Assembly (NCBI RefSeq): GCF_020179385.1
Contig: NZ_JAIBLJ010000013.1
Location: forward strand, 1 to 64,000
From: Alkalihalobacillus sp. YIM B00296
GTDB lineage: Bacteria; Bacillota; Bacilli; Bacillales; Fictibacillaceae
Reading direction: 5' to 3'
DNA length: 64,000 bases
A program made the translations under genes and the position numbers. Every line of letters begins with the position of its first letter. Positions within the stretch are counted from its first letter, which is position 1. Positions 17,460 to 27,393 of this stretch are shown here, piece after piece. The notes under the pieces are model-generated. The model was given only the letters and a program-made list of their open reading frames with translations, did not search any database and had not been told where the DNA came from.

Positions 17460-18971
17460 ATGGATATATTCGAAATACTCAGTCCGCTTTCAGTTTTACT
17501 CTGTTTCATCGGTGTATTTATCGGAATCATTTTCGGGGCTATTCCGGGAATGACGGCTACGATGGCGATCGCCCTCTTTCTCCCGATTACCTACTCTCTG
17601 GATATGGTCGACGCAATCGCCCTATTGATTGGCTTATATGTCGGCGGGATCAGCGGCGGCCTAGTGCCGGCGGTCCTATTAAACATCCCGGGTACACCTT
17701 CCTCACTCTGTACAACCTTTGACGGCTATCCGATGACCCAGAAGGGCGAAGGGGAAAAAGCGTTGAAGATAGGGATCACAGCCTCGATCGTCGGCGGCTT
17801 TTTCAGTTTGACCGTATTGTATTTCTTTGCGCCGGTGCTCGCTTCTGTCGCGATCAAATTTTCTTCCGTCGAAAAATTCCTGATCATTGTTTTTGCATTG
17901 ACCGTCATTGCTTCAATATCAAAGGGCAGCTTGCTCGGAGGGATATTCAGCGGTTTCATCGGGGTGTATTTAAGCTTGATCGGCATGTTTGCGGATAACA
18001 ACCAGCTAAGGCTCATTCCGCCAGGATTTGAGGAGGAATTGGCTTACGGGTTTTCACTTCTTCCGGTATTGATCGGGTTATTCGCGATCGCCCAAATCCT
18101 GCAGGAGTCTGAAGAGGGGATGAAAGCCTCTCCACATCAGACGTTCGACTTCAAAAAAGAGAAAAAGAATCGATTCACGTTCAAAATCTTCAACGGTCAG
18201 ATCATCAATACGATCCGTTCCTCGATGATTGGTACGTTTATCGGAATGCTGCCAGGGGTCGGCGGAAGTGCTGCGTCAATTTCCTCCTACTCGCAAGCGA
18301 AGAACTTTTCGAAGCATCCTGAAAAATTAGGGACAGGAGAGCCGGAAGGACTGATCGCAAGTGAATCGGCGAACAACGGTCTGATCGGCGGTGCGCTCAT
18401 TCCATTACTGTCGCTGGGAATACCGGGGGACAGTACGACGGCTGTATTAGTCGGGGCATTGTTATTACAGGGTATCCAAGTAGGGCCTTTGTTCATCCCG
18501 GCCAATCCAGACTTATGGGATGGCATCATCTATGCGTTGATCATCGCGAACATTGTGATGTTTCTCTTAATGTTCTTTTCGATCAAACATATGGCAAAGA
18601 TCATTTATATCCCGAAGTACATCATTTATCCGATCATCATCGTCATGTGTGTCGTCGGTTCTTACGCCATCAATAATGGTGTCATGTTTGATGTTTGGAC
18701 ACTGCTCTTATTCGGATTAGCAGGCTATGTTTTTATGAAAATCGGAATTCAGGTTGCGCCATTTTTAATCGGCTTCATTTTAGGGAAGGAATTGGAAAAA
18801 TATTTTATTGATAGCTTAAAAGGTAGTGGTGGAGATTTGACGATTTTCTTCACAAAGGGGCCGATTGCGCTCTTGTTATGGATGTTGATCGCCATTTCGA
18901 TCATCTATGCGATCATGGATAACCGGAGATCGAAAAAAGCAGGAGACCAGACCATTACACCATCAACGTAA
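17460..18971 (+). CDS. Tripartite tricarboxylate transporter large membrane subunit (TctA family)
   Basis: 503-residue permease with about 12 hydrophobic helices. Family signatures are clear: GAIPGMTATMAIALFLPITY, GGISGGLVPAVLLNIPGTPSS, GMLPGVGGSAASISSYSQAK, and LLSLGIPGDSTTAVLVGALLLQG. AAGGAGGG precedes ATG 17460. Works with TctB and the lipoprotein TctC, driven by the ion gradient. The operon suggests aldarates as cargo in place of the GudP carrier used by B. subtilis. Confidence 0.93.
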   Translation: MDIFEILSPLSVLLCFIGVFIGIIFGAIPGMTATMAIALFLPITYSLDMVDAIALLIGLYVGGISGGLVPAVLLNIPGTPSSLCTTFDGYPMTQKGEGEKALKIGITASIVGGFFSLTVLYFFAPVLASVAIKFSSVEKFLIIVFALTVIASISKGSLLGGIFSGFIGVYLSLIGMFADNNQLRLIPPGFEEELAYGFSLLPVLIGLFAIAQILQESEEGMKASPHQTFDFKKEKKNRFTFKIFNGQIINTIRSSMIGTFIGMLPGVGGSAASISSYSQAKNFSKHPEKLGTGEPEGLIASESANNGLIGGALIPLLSLGIPGDSTTAVLVGALLLQGIQVGPLFIPANPDLWDGIIYALIIANIVMFLLMFFSIKHMAKIIYIPKYIIYPIIIVMCVVGSYAINNGVMFDVWTLLLFGLAGYVFMKIGIQVAPFLIGFILGKELEKYFIDSLKGSGGDLTIFFTKGPIALLLWMLIAISIIYAIMDNRRSKKAGDQTITPST

Positions 18972-19015
18972 AGAGAACAAGTTTATTATAAGTAAATAGA
19001 TAAGGAGAGGATAGG

Positions 19016-20365
19016 ATGGAATCGGTTATGACGAAAAAACATACGACCCCGACGATCGTGGAATTGTCCGTCATCCCAGTTGCCGGTCATGACAGTATGC
19101 TATTGAATTTAAGCGGTGTACACGGTCCTTATTTTACAAGAAACGTTGTGATCCTTAAAGATAGCAGCGGGAATGTGGGGGTTGGCGAAGTTCCAGGCGG
19201 TGAAGGGATCCGGAAGACATTGGAAGATTCGAAACCGCTGCTGATCGGAAGTTCAATCGGCCATTATAACAATCTATTGAAGAAGGTGCAGCAGTCATTT
19301 GCCGATCGGGATGCCAACGGGCGGGGCAAGCAAACCTTTGATTTACGCATCACCATCCATGCTGTAACGGCATTAGAGGCAGCTTTACTCGATCTATTAG
19401 GCAAACATCTTGACGTCCCGGTCGCCGCATTGCTTGGGGAAGGACAACAGCGGGATAAAGTGAAAATGCTCGGGTATTTATTTTACATAGGAGACCGGAA
19501 GAAGACGGATCTGCCTTACATCAGCGGAGTTCATGAAGAAGATGATTGGCTGCGGCTACGTCATGAAGAAGCGTTGACACCTGAAGCGATCGTCCATTTG
19601 GCAAAAGCGGCTGAAAAACGCTATGGCTTCAAGGACTTCAAGCTTAAAGGCGGTGTTCTCGAGGGGAAGGAGGAGATCGAAGCAATCCGTGCACTGGCGA
19701 AAAGTTTTCCTGACGCCCGGATTACCCTTGATCCCAATGGAGCATGGTCTCTGGAAGAAGCGATTAAGCTATGCCGGGATATGCATGGAACATTGGCTTA
19801 TGCAGAGGATCCGTGCGGTGCGGAAAACGGTTATTCCGCACGTGAGGTCATGGCGGAATTCAAACGGGCGACCGGATTGCCGACTGCGACGAATATGATC
19901 GCCACCGATTGGCGGGAGATGGGACATGCGGTTCGGCTGAATGCGGTCGATATCCCGCTCGCTGATCCCCATTTTTGGACGATGCAAGGCTCTGTTCGGG
20001 TTGCCCAGATGTGTAATGATTGGGGGCTGACTTGGGGATCCCATTCCAATAACCATTTTGACATTTCGTTAGCGATGTTCACCCATGTTGCGGCAGCAGC
20101 CCCAGGGAAGATCACAGCGATCGACACGCACTGGATCTGGCAGGACGGCCAGCGATTGACGAAGGAACCTTTCACGATTTCAGAAGGGTATGTGGCGGTT
20201 CCCGTTAAACCTGGCTTTGGCGTAGAGGTAGATATGGAACAACTTGAGAAAGCCCATCAATTATATGAAGATATGGAGCTGGATGCACGGGATGATTCCG
20301 TTGCAATGCAGCATCTCATTCCGGGCTGGGCGTTCGATCCTAAGCGTCCGTGCATGGTCCGATGA
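19016..20365 (+). CDS. gudD: Glucarate dehydratase
   Basis: Enolase-superfamily enzyme dehydrating D-glucarate (and L-idarate) to 5-keto-4-deoxyglucarate. 449 residues. Catalytic set in order: KLKGG with Lys209/Lys211, metal ligands Asp239 (TLDPNGAW), Glu264 (AEDPCG), Asn293 (TATNM), and the base His343 in GSHSNNH. The N-terminal specificity segment [10 protein letters not shown] is typical of GudD. ATG 19016 follows AAGGAGAGG. Product feeds KdgD at the head of the operon. Confidence 0.94.
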   Translation: MESVMTKKHTTPTIVELSVIPVAGHDSMLLNLSGVHGPYFTRNVVILKDSSGNVGVGEVPGGEGIRKTLEDSKPLLIGSSIGHYNNLLKKVQQSFADRDANGRGKQTFDLRITIHAVTALEAALLDLLGKHLDVPVAALLGEGQQRDKVKMLGYLFYIGDRKKTDLPYISGVHEEDDWLRLRHEEALTPEAIVHLAKAAEKRYGFKDFKLKGGVLEGKEEIEAIRALAKSFPDARITLDPNGAWSLEEAIKLCRDMHGTLAYAEDPCGAENGYSAREVMAEFKRATGLPTATNMIATDWREMGHAVRLNAVDIPLADPHFWTMQGSVRVAQMCNDWGLTWGSHSNNHFDISLAMFTHVAAAAPGKITAIDTHWIWQDGQRLTKEPFTISEGYVAVPVKPGFGVEVDMEQLEKAHQLYEDMELDARDDSVAMQHLIPGWAFDPKRPCMVR

Positions 20366-20407
20366 TTTTTTGTAAGTGGCATAAAAGAAATACAGGGAGG
20401 CTTTATT

Positions 20408-21469
20408 TTGAAATTTAACGCGGAACAATTAATTCACTATGTGGATGATCTTTTTAAAACAGTCGGCTTATCCTCGGAAGATAGTCATACCGTAGCGGAA
20501 AGTCTGGTTGCGGCCAATCTGCGTGGGGTCGATTCCCATGGGGTCACACGTGTTCCGATCTATGTGAAACGTTTGAAGGAAGGAGCAGTGAATCCACGTC
20601 CAGAAATCAAAGTGATCCAGGAAAGTGATGCAACTTTGTTGATTGATGGGGACGATGGCATGGGGCAGGTGGTCGGTCGAAAAGCGATGGAGATCGGCAT
20701 TGAAAAAGGGAAGAAAAGCGGCGGGGTACATATCGGTGTCACCCGCTCAAGTCATTTTGGAGCAGGTGCGTATTTTGTAAAGTGTGCCGTTGAAGAGGAT
20801 ATGGTCGCTTTCGCCATGTCGAATGCACCGTCGACAATGGCACCATGGGGCGGGATCCAGCCTTACTTCGGAACAAATCCATATGCGTTCGGAATCCCAG
20901 CCTGCAAACACGAGCCGATCCTATTGGATATGGCAACAAGTGTCGTCGCAAGAGGGAAAATCATTATGGCCGCCCAGGATGGAAATGACATCCCGACTGG
21001 CTGGGCGATTGATGACAAAGGCCGGCCGACTACCGATTCTAACGCCGCCTTAGCAGGATCTGTCCTGCCGTTCGGTGGTCCGAAAGGATACGGGATCGCC
21101 ATGATGATCGATATCATGAGCGGGGTCTTGACGGGTGCTGGCTTTGGTCCACATATCAATAATATTTACGGAGACTATGACAAACCGCAAAATGTCGGGC
21201 ATTTCTTCCAATTGATCGATGTCAACCGCTTCATGCCAGCTGGATTGTTCAAGCAACGCGTTGATCAAATGATTGATGAGATCAAATCCTCTCCAGCAGC
21301 CGAAGGGGTTGAAGAGATATTCGTCCCTGGAGAAATCGAATACAGAACGGAGCAAAAAAGGCTCGAGAACGGCATCGATTTATCTGAAGAAGTCTATGAA
21401 GATATTAAAAACGCTGGAGCAGAATGCGGTGTGGACATACGAGATTATGAGAATGCCAACATCCGTTGA
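20408..21469 (+). CDS. Ldh-family (malate/lactate/ureidoglycolate-type) NAD(P) dehydrogenase
   Basis: 353 residues from TTG 20408 behind GGGAGG. Type 2 malate/L-lactate dehydrogenase family: NLRGVDSHGVTRVP (active-site His), GVTRSSHFGAGAYF, MAPWGGIQPYFGTNPYAFGIP, LDMATSVVARGKI, GPKGYGIAMMIDIMSGVLTGA. These reduce 2-oxoacids or oxidise 2-hydroxyacids. No such step belongs to the standard aldarate route, so it may handle a related sugar acid or side product. Lies between gudD and garD in the same operon. Confidence 0.85.
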   Translation: MKFNAEQLIHYVDDLFKTVGLSSEDSHTVAESLVAANLRGVDSHGVTRVPIYVKRLKEGAVNPRPEIKVIQESDATLLIDGDDGMGQVVGRKAMEIGIEKGKKSGGVHIGVTRSSHFGAGAYFVKCAVEEDMVAFAMSNAPSTMAPWGGIQPYFGTNPYAFGIPACKHEPILLDMATSVVARGKIIMAAQDGNDIPTGWAIDDKGRPTTDSNAALAGSVLPFGGPKGYGIAMMIDIMSGVLTGAGFGPHINNIYGDYDKPQNVGHFFQLIDVNRFMPAGLFKQRVDQMIDEIKSSPAAEGVEEIFVPGEIEYRTEQKRLENGIDLSEEVYEDIKNAGAECGVDIRDYENANIR

Positions 21470-21561
21470 TCAAACTGGAGAGGCTGGAGACAGCTACGTT
21501 TTGAGGGTTGGCTTTTTAAAACAAGTGGAATGTTTCGGAAATTAGAAAGGGTGAGTCATCC

Positions 21562-23100
21562 ATGCCATTGGATCAGACACAAAAAGAAACACCTCTTTAC
21601 ATCAAAGTGAATGAAAATGATAATGTGGCCACGATCGTCAATTCAGGGGGGGTGAAGGAACAAACGACATTTTCTTGCGGGCTTCAACTGCAAGAGTATG
21701 TGCCAGAAGGGCATAAAGTGGCTTTAACCGACTTCAATCAAGATGAAACAATCGTCCGTTATGGGGAAGTGATCGGTTATGCGGCCGCCCCGATAAAAAA
21801 AGGCAGCTGGGTTAAAGAAGCGTTGGTGAACCTACCGACACCTACTCAGTTAGATGATCTGCCAATCGCAACAAACATACCTGACGAGCAGCCGCCGTTA
21901 GAAGGGTATACATTTGAAGGTTATCGCAATGCGAATGGCAGTGCTGGCATCAAAAATATCCTCGGTATTGCGACGAGTGTACAGTGTGTGGTCGGGGTCC
22001 TTGATTTTGCCGTTGAAAAAATCAAAAAGGAACTGCTGCCGAAATACCCTAATGTCCACGATGTAGTAGCACTCAACCACAATTACGGCTGCGGGGTCGC
22101 GATCAATGCGCCGGAATCCGAAATCCCAATTCGCACGCTACAAAGTATGTCGACCCACCCGAACTTCGGCGGGGAAGTCATGGTGGTCGGATTGGGTTGT
22201 GAAAAACTTTTACCTGAGCGGCTAATACCAGGTGATGATAAACATCTCAACATTCTCTCTTTACAAGACCAGCAAGGATTCACCAAAATGATTGAGGCCA
22301 TCATGGCGATGGCAGATGAGCGCTTGCAAAAATTAAACCGGCGGGAGCGGGTGACTTGTCCGGTTTCAGATTTGGTGGTCGGCTTACAGTGCGGCGGGAG
22401 TGACGCTTTCTCTGGTGTGACGGCCAATCCTGCTGTTGGATACACGGCGGATCTGTTGGTCCGTGCCGGGGCGACGGTTTTATTTTCAGAAGTGACAGAA
22501 GTCCGGGATGCTGTCCATTTGTTGACGCCTCGAGCTGTCAATGAAGAAGTCGGTCGTGCTTTGATCGATGAGATGAAGTGGTATGACCAGTATTTACAGA
22601 GGGGAAAAGCAGACCGCAGCGCCAATCCGTCCCCTGGCAATAAGAAGGGTGGTCTGGTCAATGTCGTTGAAAAATCGCTCGGATCGATTGCGAAATCTGG
22701 GACAAGTCCAATCTCGGGTGTGTTGTCACCAGGGGAGAAAGCATCTACAAGAGGGCTGATTTTCGCAGCAACACCTGCCAGCGATTTTGTATGCGGCACA
22801 TTGCAGCTGGCATCCGGCATGCACCTGCAAGTTTTCACCACAGGCCGTGGCACACCGTACGGACTAGCAATGGCACCTGTCATCAAGGTATCGACACGCA
22901 ATGCGTTGAAGAGACAATGGGATGATTTAATTGATGTCAACGCTGGGCGAATCGCAACCGGAGAGGCTACGATCGAGGAGGTTGGCTGGGAGCTATTCCA
23001 TTTCATATTGGATGTCGCCAGTGGCCGCAAACAAACATGGGCGGAACATTGGGGAATCCAAAACGACTTGAGCCTGTTCAATCCAGCCCCGATCACGTAA
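21562..23100 (+). CDS. garD: Galactarate dehydratase
   Basis: UxaA/GarD-type dehydratase, 512 residues. N-terminal SAF-like domain about 1-110 (ending [16 protein letters not shown]), then the catalytic part: [96 protein letters not shown]. The metal-binding His/Cys/Asp lie in these motifs. Its product is the same 5-keto-4-deoxyglucarate as GudD's. Last gene of the operon; an AGAAAGGGTGAG site precedes ATG 21562. Confidence 0.9.
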   Translation: MPLDQTQKETPLYIKVNENDNVATIVNSGGVKEQTTFSCGLQLQEYVPEGHKVALTDFNQDETIVRYGEVIGYAAAPIKKGSWVKEALVNLPTPTQLDDLPIATNIPDEQPPLEGYTFEGYRNANGSAGIKNILGIATSVQCVVGVLDFAVEKIKKELLPKYPNVHDVVALNHNYGCGVAINAPESEIPIRTLQSMSTHPNFGGEVMVVGLGCEKLLPERLIPGDDKHLNILSLQDQQGFTKMIEAIMAMADERLQKLNRRERVTCPVSDLVVGLQCGGSDAFSGVTANPAVGYTADLLVRAGATVLFSEVTEVRDAVHLLTPRAVNEEVGRALIDEMKWYDQYLQRGKADRSANPSPGNKKGGLVNVVEKSLGSIAKSGTSPISGVLSPGEKASTRGLIFAATPASDFVCGTLQLASGMHLQVFTTGRGTPYGLAMAPVIKVSTRNALKRQWDDLIDVNAGRIATGEATIEEVGWELFHFILDVASGRKQTWAEHWGIQNDLSLFNPAPIT

Positions 23101-23490
23101 TTTCAAAAGGCTGTATTCGTATAGATTGTTGTTTCTTACACCTTATTAGTATCCTTGCTATAAATCAGTTTTCAAGAGGGCGATAATAGAGTGTGGAAGT
23201 ATGTTATGAAGAGTTTAGTATAGAAGCTATTAAGAAATGTGGTTTATGTGGATTCCTCATTTTACAATAAAGAAGGAATTGAAAATGGGGAATTCATTGT
23301 GAAAAACTAAATATCACTAGAAGTCCAATAGCTATTTACACAGCTATACACAAAAATAAATGGTGCTCAGTAAATTTGAAAACTTTTATAGCCTATTTAA
23401 AAAATGATTTTTAAGAAACTAATACAGTTTGTCCGATAACTAATGATTGAACATCTTGTGGGTTATCTTATTAAAAAATAATGTTGAATC
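23101..23490. other. Intergenic region, AT-rich, no gene recognised
   Basis: Marks the switch from the aldarate island to repeat-rich accessory DNA. Stops occur in all frames and no remnant is identified. The repeat module begins at about 23491. Confidence 0.4.
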
Positions 23491-23592
23491 GTCTTCCATA
23501 ATAGAGGGCTTATCCGTGGTAAGGGTAAGCTTCTTTTTTATGAAATAAATTTATTGAGTTAGATAAAGCATTTTGAAATAATTGGTATTAGG
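23491..23592 (+). repeat. Terminator-promoter module, copy A
   Basis: CTTCCATAATAGAGGGC entry; hairpin GCTTATCC / GGGTAAGC followed by TTCTTTTTTATG (terminator-like); then TTGAGT (23554-23559), 17-nt spacer, AATAAT (23577-23582) and TTGGTATTAG. It lies about 45 nt before the methyltransferase start. Copies B, C and D share the second half. Confidence 0.6.
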
Positions 23593-23634
23593 AAGAGGAC
23601 AGTTTAAAAATCCTAACAGAATGAAGGTGTTATA

Positions 23635-24309
23635 TTGAAAAGTAATGAAAATCAAATGAGATCTAGCGGTGGCAAAGTTCAAGAATTTTATACAAAGAGG
23701 GCATTATCCTATGAATCTTTGTATGTTAAACGTCTTGGTTGGGGAAGAGAATTAGATACTTTCTTTAGCGATTCTGATTATTTACAGTCATCTTTAAAAG
23801 TTTTAGATGCGGGTTGTGGTACAGGTGTTATAACAAGGACACTCAATAAAGTTGCTCTTAAAAAAGGTTATGAAGATATAGAATTTCATGCTTTTGACCT
23901 TACTCAGGGTATGTTGGATATTTTTCAAATGCACATTGAAGAGAAAGAAATAAAAAATGTAAAATTACAGCAGGCTGATGTTTTAAAAATAGAGTCACTT
24001 CCAGAAAATTGGAACGATTATGATCTTATTATTTCATCAGCCTTATTAGAGTATATTCCTAAAGAACAGATTAGTAATGCTTTAATAAACTTAAAAAAAT
24101 TACTTAAAAATGGAGGGAAAATGCTAATCTTTATTACAAGAAGAAACTTTATTACCAACATAACTGGAAAGCTATGGTGGAAAACCAACCTTTTCAAAGA
24201 TGATCAATTTCACAGGGAACTTCAAGATGTTGGATTTAATAAAATCCAACAAAGAAACCTACATTCTAAATGGTCAAAATATATTATGGTTTTTGAAGTT
24301 ATAAAGTAA
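23635..24309 (+). CDS. SAM-dependent methyltransferase
   Basis: 224 residues from TTG 23635. Class I fold: motif I VLDAGCGTGVITRTL, acidic loop EFHAFDLTQGMLD, motif IV DYDLIISSALLEYI, then LKNGGKMLIFITRR. The substrate is not evident; sequences of this sort annotate as methyltransferase type 11/12. It is a single-gene unit with a repeat module on each side (23491 and 24331), both in the same orientation. Confidence 0.8.
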   Translation: MKSNENQMRSSGGKVQEFYTKRALSYESLYVKRLGWGRELDTFFSDSDYLQSSLKVLDAGCGTGVITRTLNKVALKKGYEDIEFHAFDLTQGMLDIFQMHIEEKEIKNVKLQQADVLKIESLPENWNDYDLIISSALLEYIPKEQISNALINLKKLLKNGGKMLIFITRRNFITNITGKLWWKTNLFKDDQFHRELQDVGFNKIQQRNLHSKWSKYIMVFEVIK

Positions 24310-24330
24310 ACCTATTCTTAGAAGAGGCTC

Positions 24331-24426
24331 TGTCTTATAGGGGCTTATCCAAAATAGGGTAAGCTTCTTATTTATGAATTAATGATTGTTTTAGATCAAA
24401 CAGTTTGAAATAATTGGTATTAAGCA
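24331..24426 (+). repeat. Terminator-promoter module, copy B
   Basis: GTCTTATAGGGGC entry; hairpin GCTTATCC / GGGTAAGC with loop AAAATA, then TTCTTATTTATG; TTGTTT (24386-24391), 17-nt spacer, AATAAT (24409-24414), TTGGTATTAAGCAA. It ends the methyltransferase unit and precedes the AraC gene. Confidence 0.65.
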
Positions 24427-24474
24427 ATCGTGCCGGATAATTGAATAAAGAAAATATAGGGGGCAGTAATTAAA

Positions 24475-25341
24475 ATGGACGATACAACGAACCAAAATAA
24501 CAAGAGAGTCTCTTCTTCTCAAGTCCTACCGCCTATTGATGATCTTAGACAAGATGTTGAGAATTTTAGAGTTTTTGAATATATTGGTGAAGAAAAGTTG
24601 TCTGTTAAGGTTTGTCCAAATGGTTTGCCAGGTATCGTGTTTCAGCATTACAACGGGAAGTCCGGGATTCAAAGTATTGTCACGAAAACAACCCGCGTAT
24701 CCCAAATACCTACATTATATCTTTACGGTCAAGTGACAGATCTTGCAGTGATGAATTTCAAAAAGGGACCTTACATAATCATCCAAGTCGTTTTGAAACC
24801 TCATGCTTTAAAAACGCTATTCGGTATAGATGCCTCAACATTGACGACCAAGAGATATGATGGGTATCAAGATTTTAGTGCGTATCAACTCAACACAGAT
24901 TTGATAAACGCGAAAAATACTCATGAATGTATGACCCTATTGACGAAATATTTATTAGATAAGCTCAATCATGCTCACCCTCGAGATAGATTAATAGAGG
25001 AAAGTCTTCAAATTATTCATAGGAATATTAATACAGTTACTGTTAATCAATTAATTGAACAGCTTCATATATCTGAACGTCAGTTTGAAAAAAGATTTAT
25101 TCAAACAGTCGGACTCCCGCCACAATTTTATATTCGGGTAAAGCGGTTTAACGAAGCTATAAACATGATGGATTCGGGGAAGTATGAGCGACTTAGTGAT
25201 ATTGCTCAAGCCCTCAATTTTTATGATCAATCACATTTCATACGTGATATCAAAGAATTCTCCGGGATTACACCGAAAAGCATTTCCCAAAAGGCTAATC
25301 AATTTCACTACGATGAAATAGGTGCTTCTTATTTAGAATAA
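24475..25341 (+). CDS. AraC-family transcriptional regulator
   Basis: 288 residues. The N-terminal about 150 residues look like the DUF6597-type sensor domain (LPPIDDLRQDVENFRVFEYI, VVLKPHALKTLFG); the C-terminal 100 form two helix-turn-helix units (NTVTVNQLIEQLHISERQFEKRFIQTVGLPPQFYIRVKRFNEA and LSDIAQALNFYDQSHFIRDIKEFSGITP). Same strand as the reductase gene 80 nt downstream, so it may control it. GGGGG lies rather far (about 11 nt) from ATG 24475. Confidence 0.87.
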   Translation: MDDTTNQNNKRVSSSQVLPPIDDLRQDVENFRVFEYIGEEKLSVKVCPNGLPGIVFQHYNGKSGIQSIVTKTTRVSQIPTLYLYGQVTDLAVMNFKKGPYIIIQVVLKPHALKTLFGIDASTLTTKRYDGYQDFSAYQLNTDLINAKNTHECMTLLTKYLLDKLNHAHPRDRLIEESLQIIHRNINTVTVNQLIEQLHISERQFEKRFIQTVGLPPQFYIRVKRFNEAINMMDSGKYERLSDIAQALNFYDQSHFIRDIKEFSGITPKSISQKANQFHYDEIGASYLE

Positions 25342-25421
25342 AAGTTGACGGGAATTTACAATTCTTAAAATGAAAAGGGTAGTAGAATGGACTCATCAAA
25401 TCAATAAGGAGTGCTATTAAA

Positions 25422-25997
25422 GTGAGAAAAGTTATTATGTTAAACAGAGTATCAATCGATGGGTATTTTGCCAGCCTGAATGAAGCAAATTTTGGTATGG
25501 ATTGGTTTGTACAAGATCCCAAAGTTGACGAGGCGGTACGTTCTGGTGAAGGAGTAACTGACACACTTATATTAGGAGGTAAGACATTTCGCGGTTTTGA
25601 ACAAAGTTGGACTCCATTATTGAAAGACCCTAATGCACCGAAAGAGTTAAAAGATGTAGCTGAAGAACTTACCCAATTAAAGAAGGTCGTATTTTCAAAA
25701 AGTTTAAGAGAAACAAACTGGGAAAACACGGAACTATTCGATGGGAACATTATTGAAGAAGTAAGGAAATTAAAGCAACTTGAAGGTGGAGACATACTTA
25801 TAATGGGAAGTGGCACCATCGTGCAGCAATTAGCGTATGAAGGATTAATTGATGAGTATATGTTTATTGTTACGCCTGTAGTTGCAGGTGAAGGAAAGCC
25901 TTTATTTCAGGAAGTGAAACAGTTTGGTCTGACACTTAAATCTACAACATCATTTGACTCCGGAAACGTATTGCTTAGATATGAATTGAAAAAGTGA
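25422..25997 (+). CDS. Dihydrofolate reductase-like (RibD C-terminal) protein
   Basis: 191 residues from GTG 25422 behind AAGGAG. Starts MRKVIMLNRVSIDGYFA, then DTLILGGKTFRGFEQSW, KKVVFSKSLRET, GGDILIMGSGTIVQQLAYEGLIDEYMFIVTPVVAGEGKPLF, all typical of the RibD_C reductase domain fused to no deaminase. NADPH-dependent reduction of an unknown substrate. A paralogue is at 52932-53522 on the other strand. Often found next to AraC regulators. Confidence 0.85.
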   Translation: MRKVIMLNRVSIDGYFASLNEANFGMDWFVQDPKVDEAVRSGEGVTDTLILGGKTFRGFEQSWTPLLKDPNAPKELKDVAEELTQLKKVVFSKSLRETNWENTELFDGNIIEEVRKLKQLEGGDILIMGSGTIVQQLAYEGLIDEYMFIVTPVVAGEGKPLFQEVKQFGLTLKSTTSFDSGNVLLRYELKK

Positions 25998-26050
25998 TAT
26001 ATATGTATTGCCGAATTCTTATTGTACTGACGGTGAGTTCATTGAAGAAG

Positions 26051-26096
26051 TTATTCCATAATCGGGGGCGATTGCTATATAAGCAGTTGCCCTTCT
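26051..26096 (+). repeat. Dispersed repeat, hairpin with different stem
   Basis: TATTCCATAATCGG entry, then GGGCGATTGC and GCAGTTGCCC pair over 10 positions (two G-T) around TATATAA, followed by TTCTAC. Stem bases differ from copies A-C but pairing is kept. Located 82 nt before the DJ-1 gene. Confidence 0.6.
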
Positions 26097-26177
26097 ACAT
26101 ACTTCAGATTCCGGTGGGATTGTGCAAAACTAAATATCATTGTAAAATGTACGGAAAACCATAAAGGGGAGCTCCAA

Positions 26178-26777
26178 TTGAATACCAAGCAGTGGAGAGT
26201 AGGAATTTTTCTGTTTGATGATGTAGAAGTATTAGACTTCGCAGGTCCATTCGAAGTATTTTCAGTAACTACTTTAGAAAATGGTGATAAGCCGTTTGTT
26301 GTTAACACAATATCAGAACAAGGTAACTTAATTTGTGCTCGAAATGGCTTAAAAGTACAACCAGACTTTAGTTTTGATAATATGCCTACATTCGAAATTT
26401 TAATTATTCCTGGTGGGTTAGGTGCTAGGGAACGAGAAATACATAATGATCATGTAATAAATTGGATTGAAAATGAAAAAGAAAACGTACAACTAATGAC
26501 ATCGGTTTGTACGGGTGCTTTATTATTGGCAAAAGCGGGTTTATTAAAAGGTAAAAAAGCTACAACACATTGGGCAAGCCTTGAAAGACTTAAACAGGAA
26601 TTTCCAGAAGTCGATGTACAACATGGAGTGAAATTCATAGATGAAGGAAATATAGTTACATCGGGTGGAATTTCAGCTGGTATTAATATGTCATTTCATA
26701 TTGTAGAGCGTTTACTTGGTACTGAAGTAGCTAAACAAACGGCGAAAAGAATGGAATATGATATTGTTGTCCTTTAG
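26178..26777 (+). CDS. DJ-1/PfpI family protein (isonitrile hydratase-like)
   Basis: 199 residues from TTG 26178 with AAAGGGG upstream. DJ-1 fold: VGIFLFDDVEVLDFAGPFEVFSV, EILIIPGGLGARE, the nucleophile elbow SVCTGALLLAKAGLLKGKKATTHW, and GGISAGINMSFHIVERLLG. The Cys in SVCTG and the following THW are as in GATase-1/isonitrile hydratase-type members. Function unproven. Single-gene unit preceded by a repeat copy. Another DJ-1 family gene lies at 57655. Confidence 0.85.
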   Translation: MNTKQWRVGIFLFDDVEVLDFAGPFEVFSVTTLENGDKPFVVNTISEQGNLICARNGLKVQPDFSFDNMPTFEILIIPGGLGAREREIHNDHVINWIENEKENVQLMTSVCTGALLLAKAGLLKGKKATTHWASLERLKQEFPEVDVQHGVKFIDEGNIVTSGGISAGINMSFHIVERLLGTEVAKQTAKRMEYDIVVL

Positions 26778-27384
26778 ACATATCTTCAACAGTAGGGGGT
26801 AATTACGACAAAGTTAGAAGTGGCTAATGCAGTGGCTTTTTTTGCATCTGATAACTCAAGCTTACTACTGGCCAAGTCTTACATGTTTGCGGAGGCAAAA
26901 GCTTGGAGGTAAGGTGGTATTAATGGAAATTTGATAAAATGTTTTTGATGATTTATTATGGGTTGTCTTAATTTAACGATTAAAAAGGAATTTCAAAAAG
27001 GTTTTCCTACCTTGATTTGAAATATTAACCCTAATAATGAACACTTATAGAAAAGTACACTATTCGGGATACAGTTTCATTACCTTCTTATAGCTCATAA
27101 TAAATGTTTTAATAATTAAGGTTTTAATTTTATGGATTATAAATACATTTATTACCTATAAAAGGATTTTATCTAAAGCTTCAATAGTAACTCTTATCTT
27201 CATTGAAGTCATAACTATTCAAGGTATTCCCTCTTCTACATAATGTTGTTCTATTTTATTCATCCTGCTTTAAATTCGTAATAAAAAGAGAAACCCAGTA
27301 AGCGTTAATAAATGTTTATTTATAAACATTTTATTGATAAAATAAACAAACTGCAAATTATTTGATATTCAGTTTATAGTAGGG
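26778..27384. other. 600-bp AT-rich gap
   Basis: No gene recognised. A weak repeat-like string (CTTCAACAGTAGGGGG) lies at about 26785. The last 80 nt carry the operator and promoter of the PucR gene. Confidence 0.4.
27311..27330. promoter_or_regulatory. Perfect dyad upstream of the PucR gene
   Basis: AATGTTTAT-TT-ATAAACATT, nine paired bases on each side of TT. It lies about 65 nt before the start codon and overlaps a weak TTTATT-N17-TAAAAT promoter. Candidate operator. Confidence 0.5.
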
Positions 27385-27393
27385 GTGACTATT

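Noticed and set aside
22083-23096. 337-codon ORF antisense to garD
   Set aside because: Long only because garD codon use leaves the antisense frame open; no family features, and the sense frame carries clear GarD motifs.
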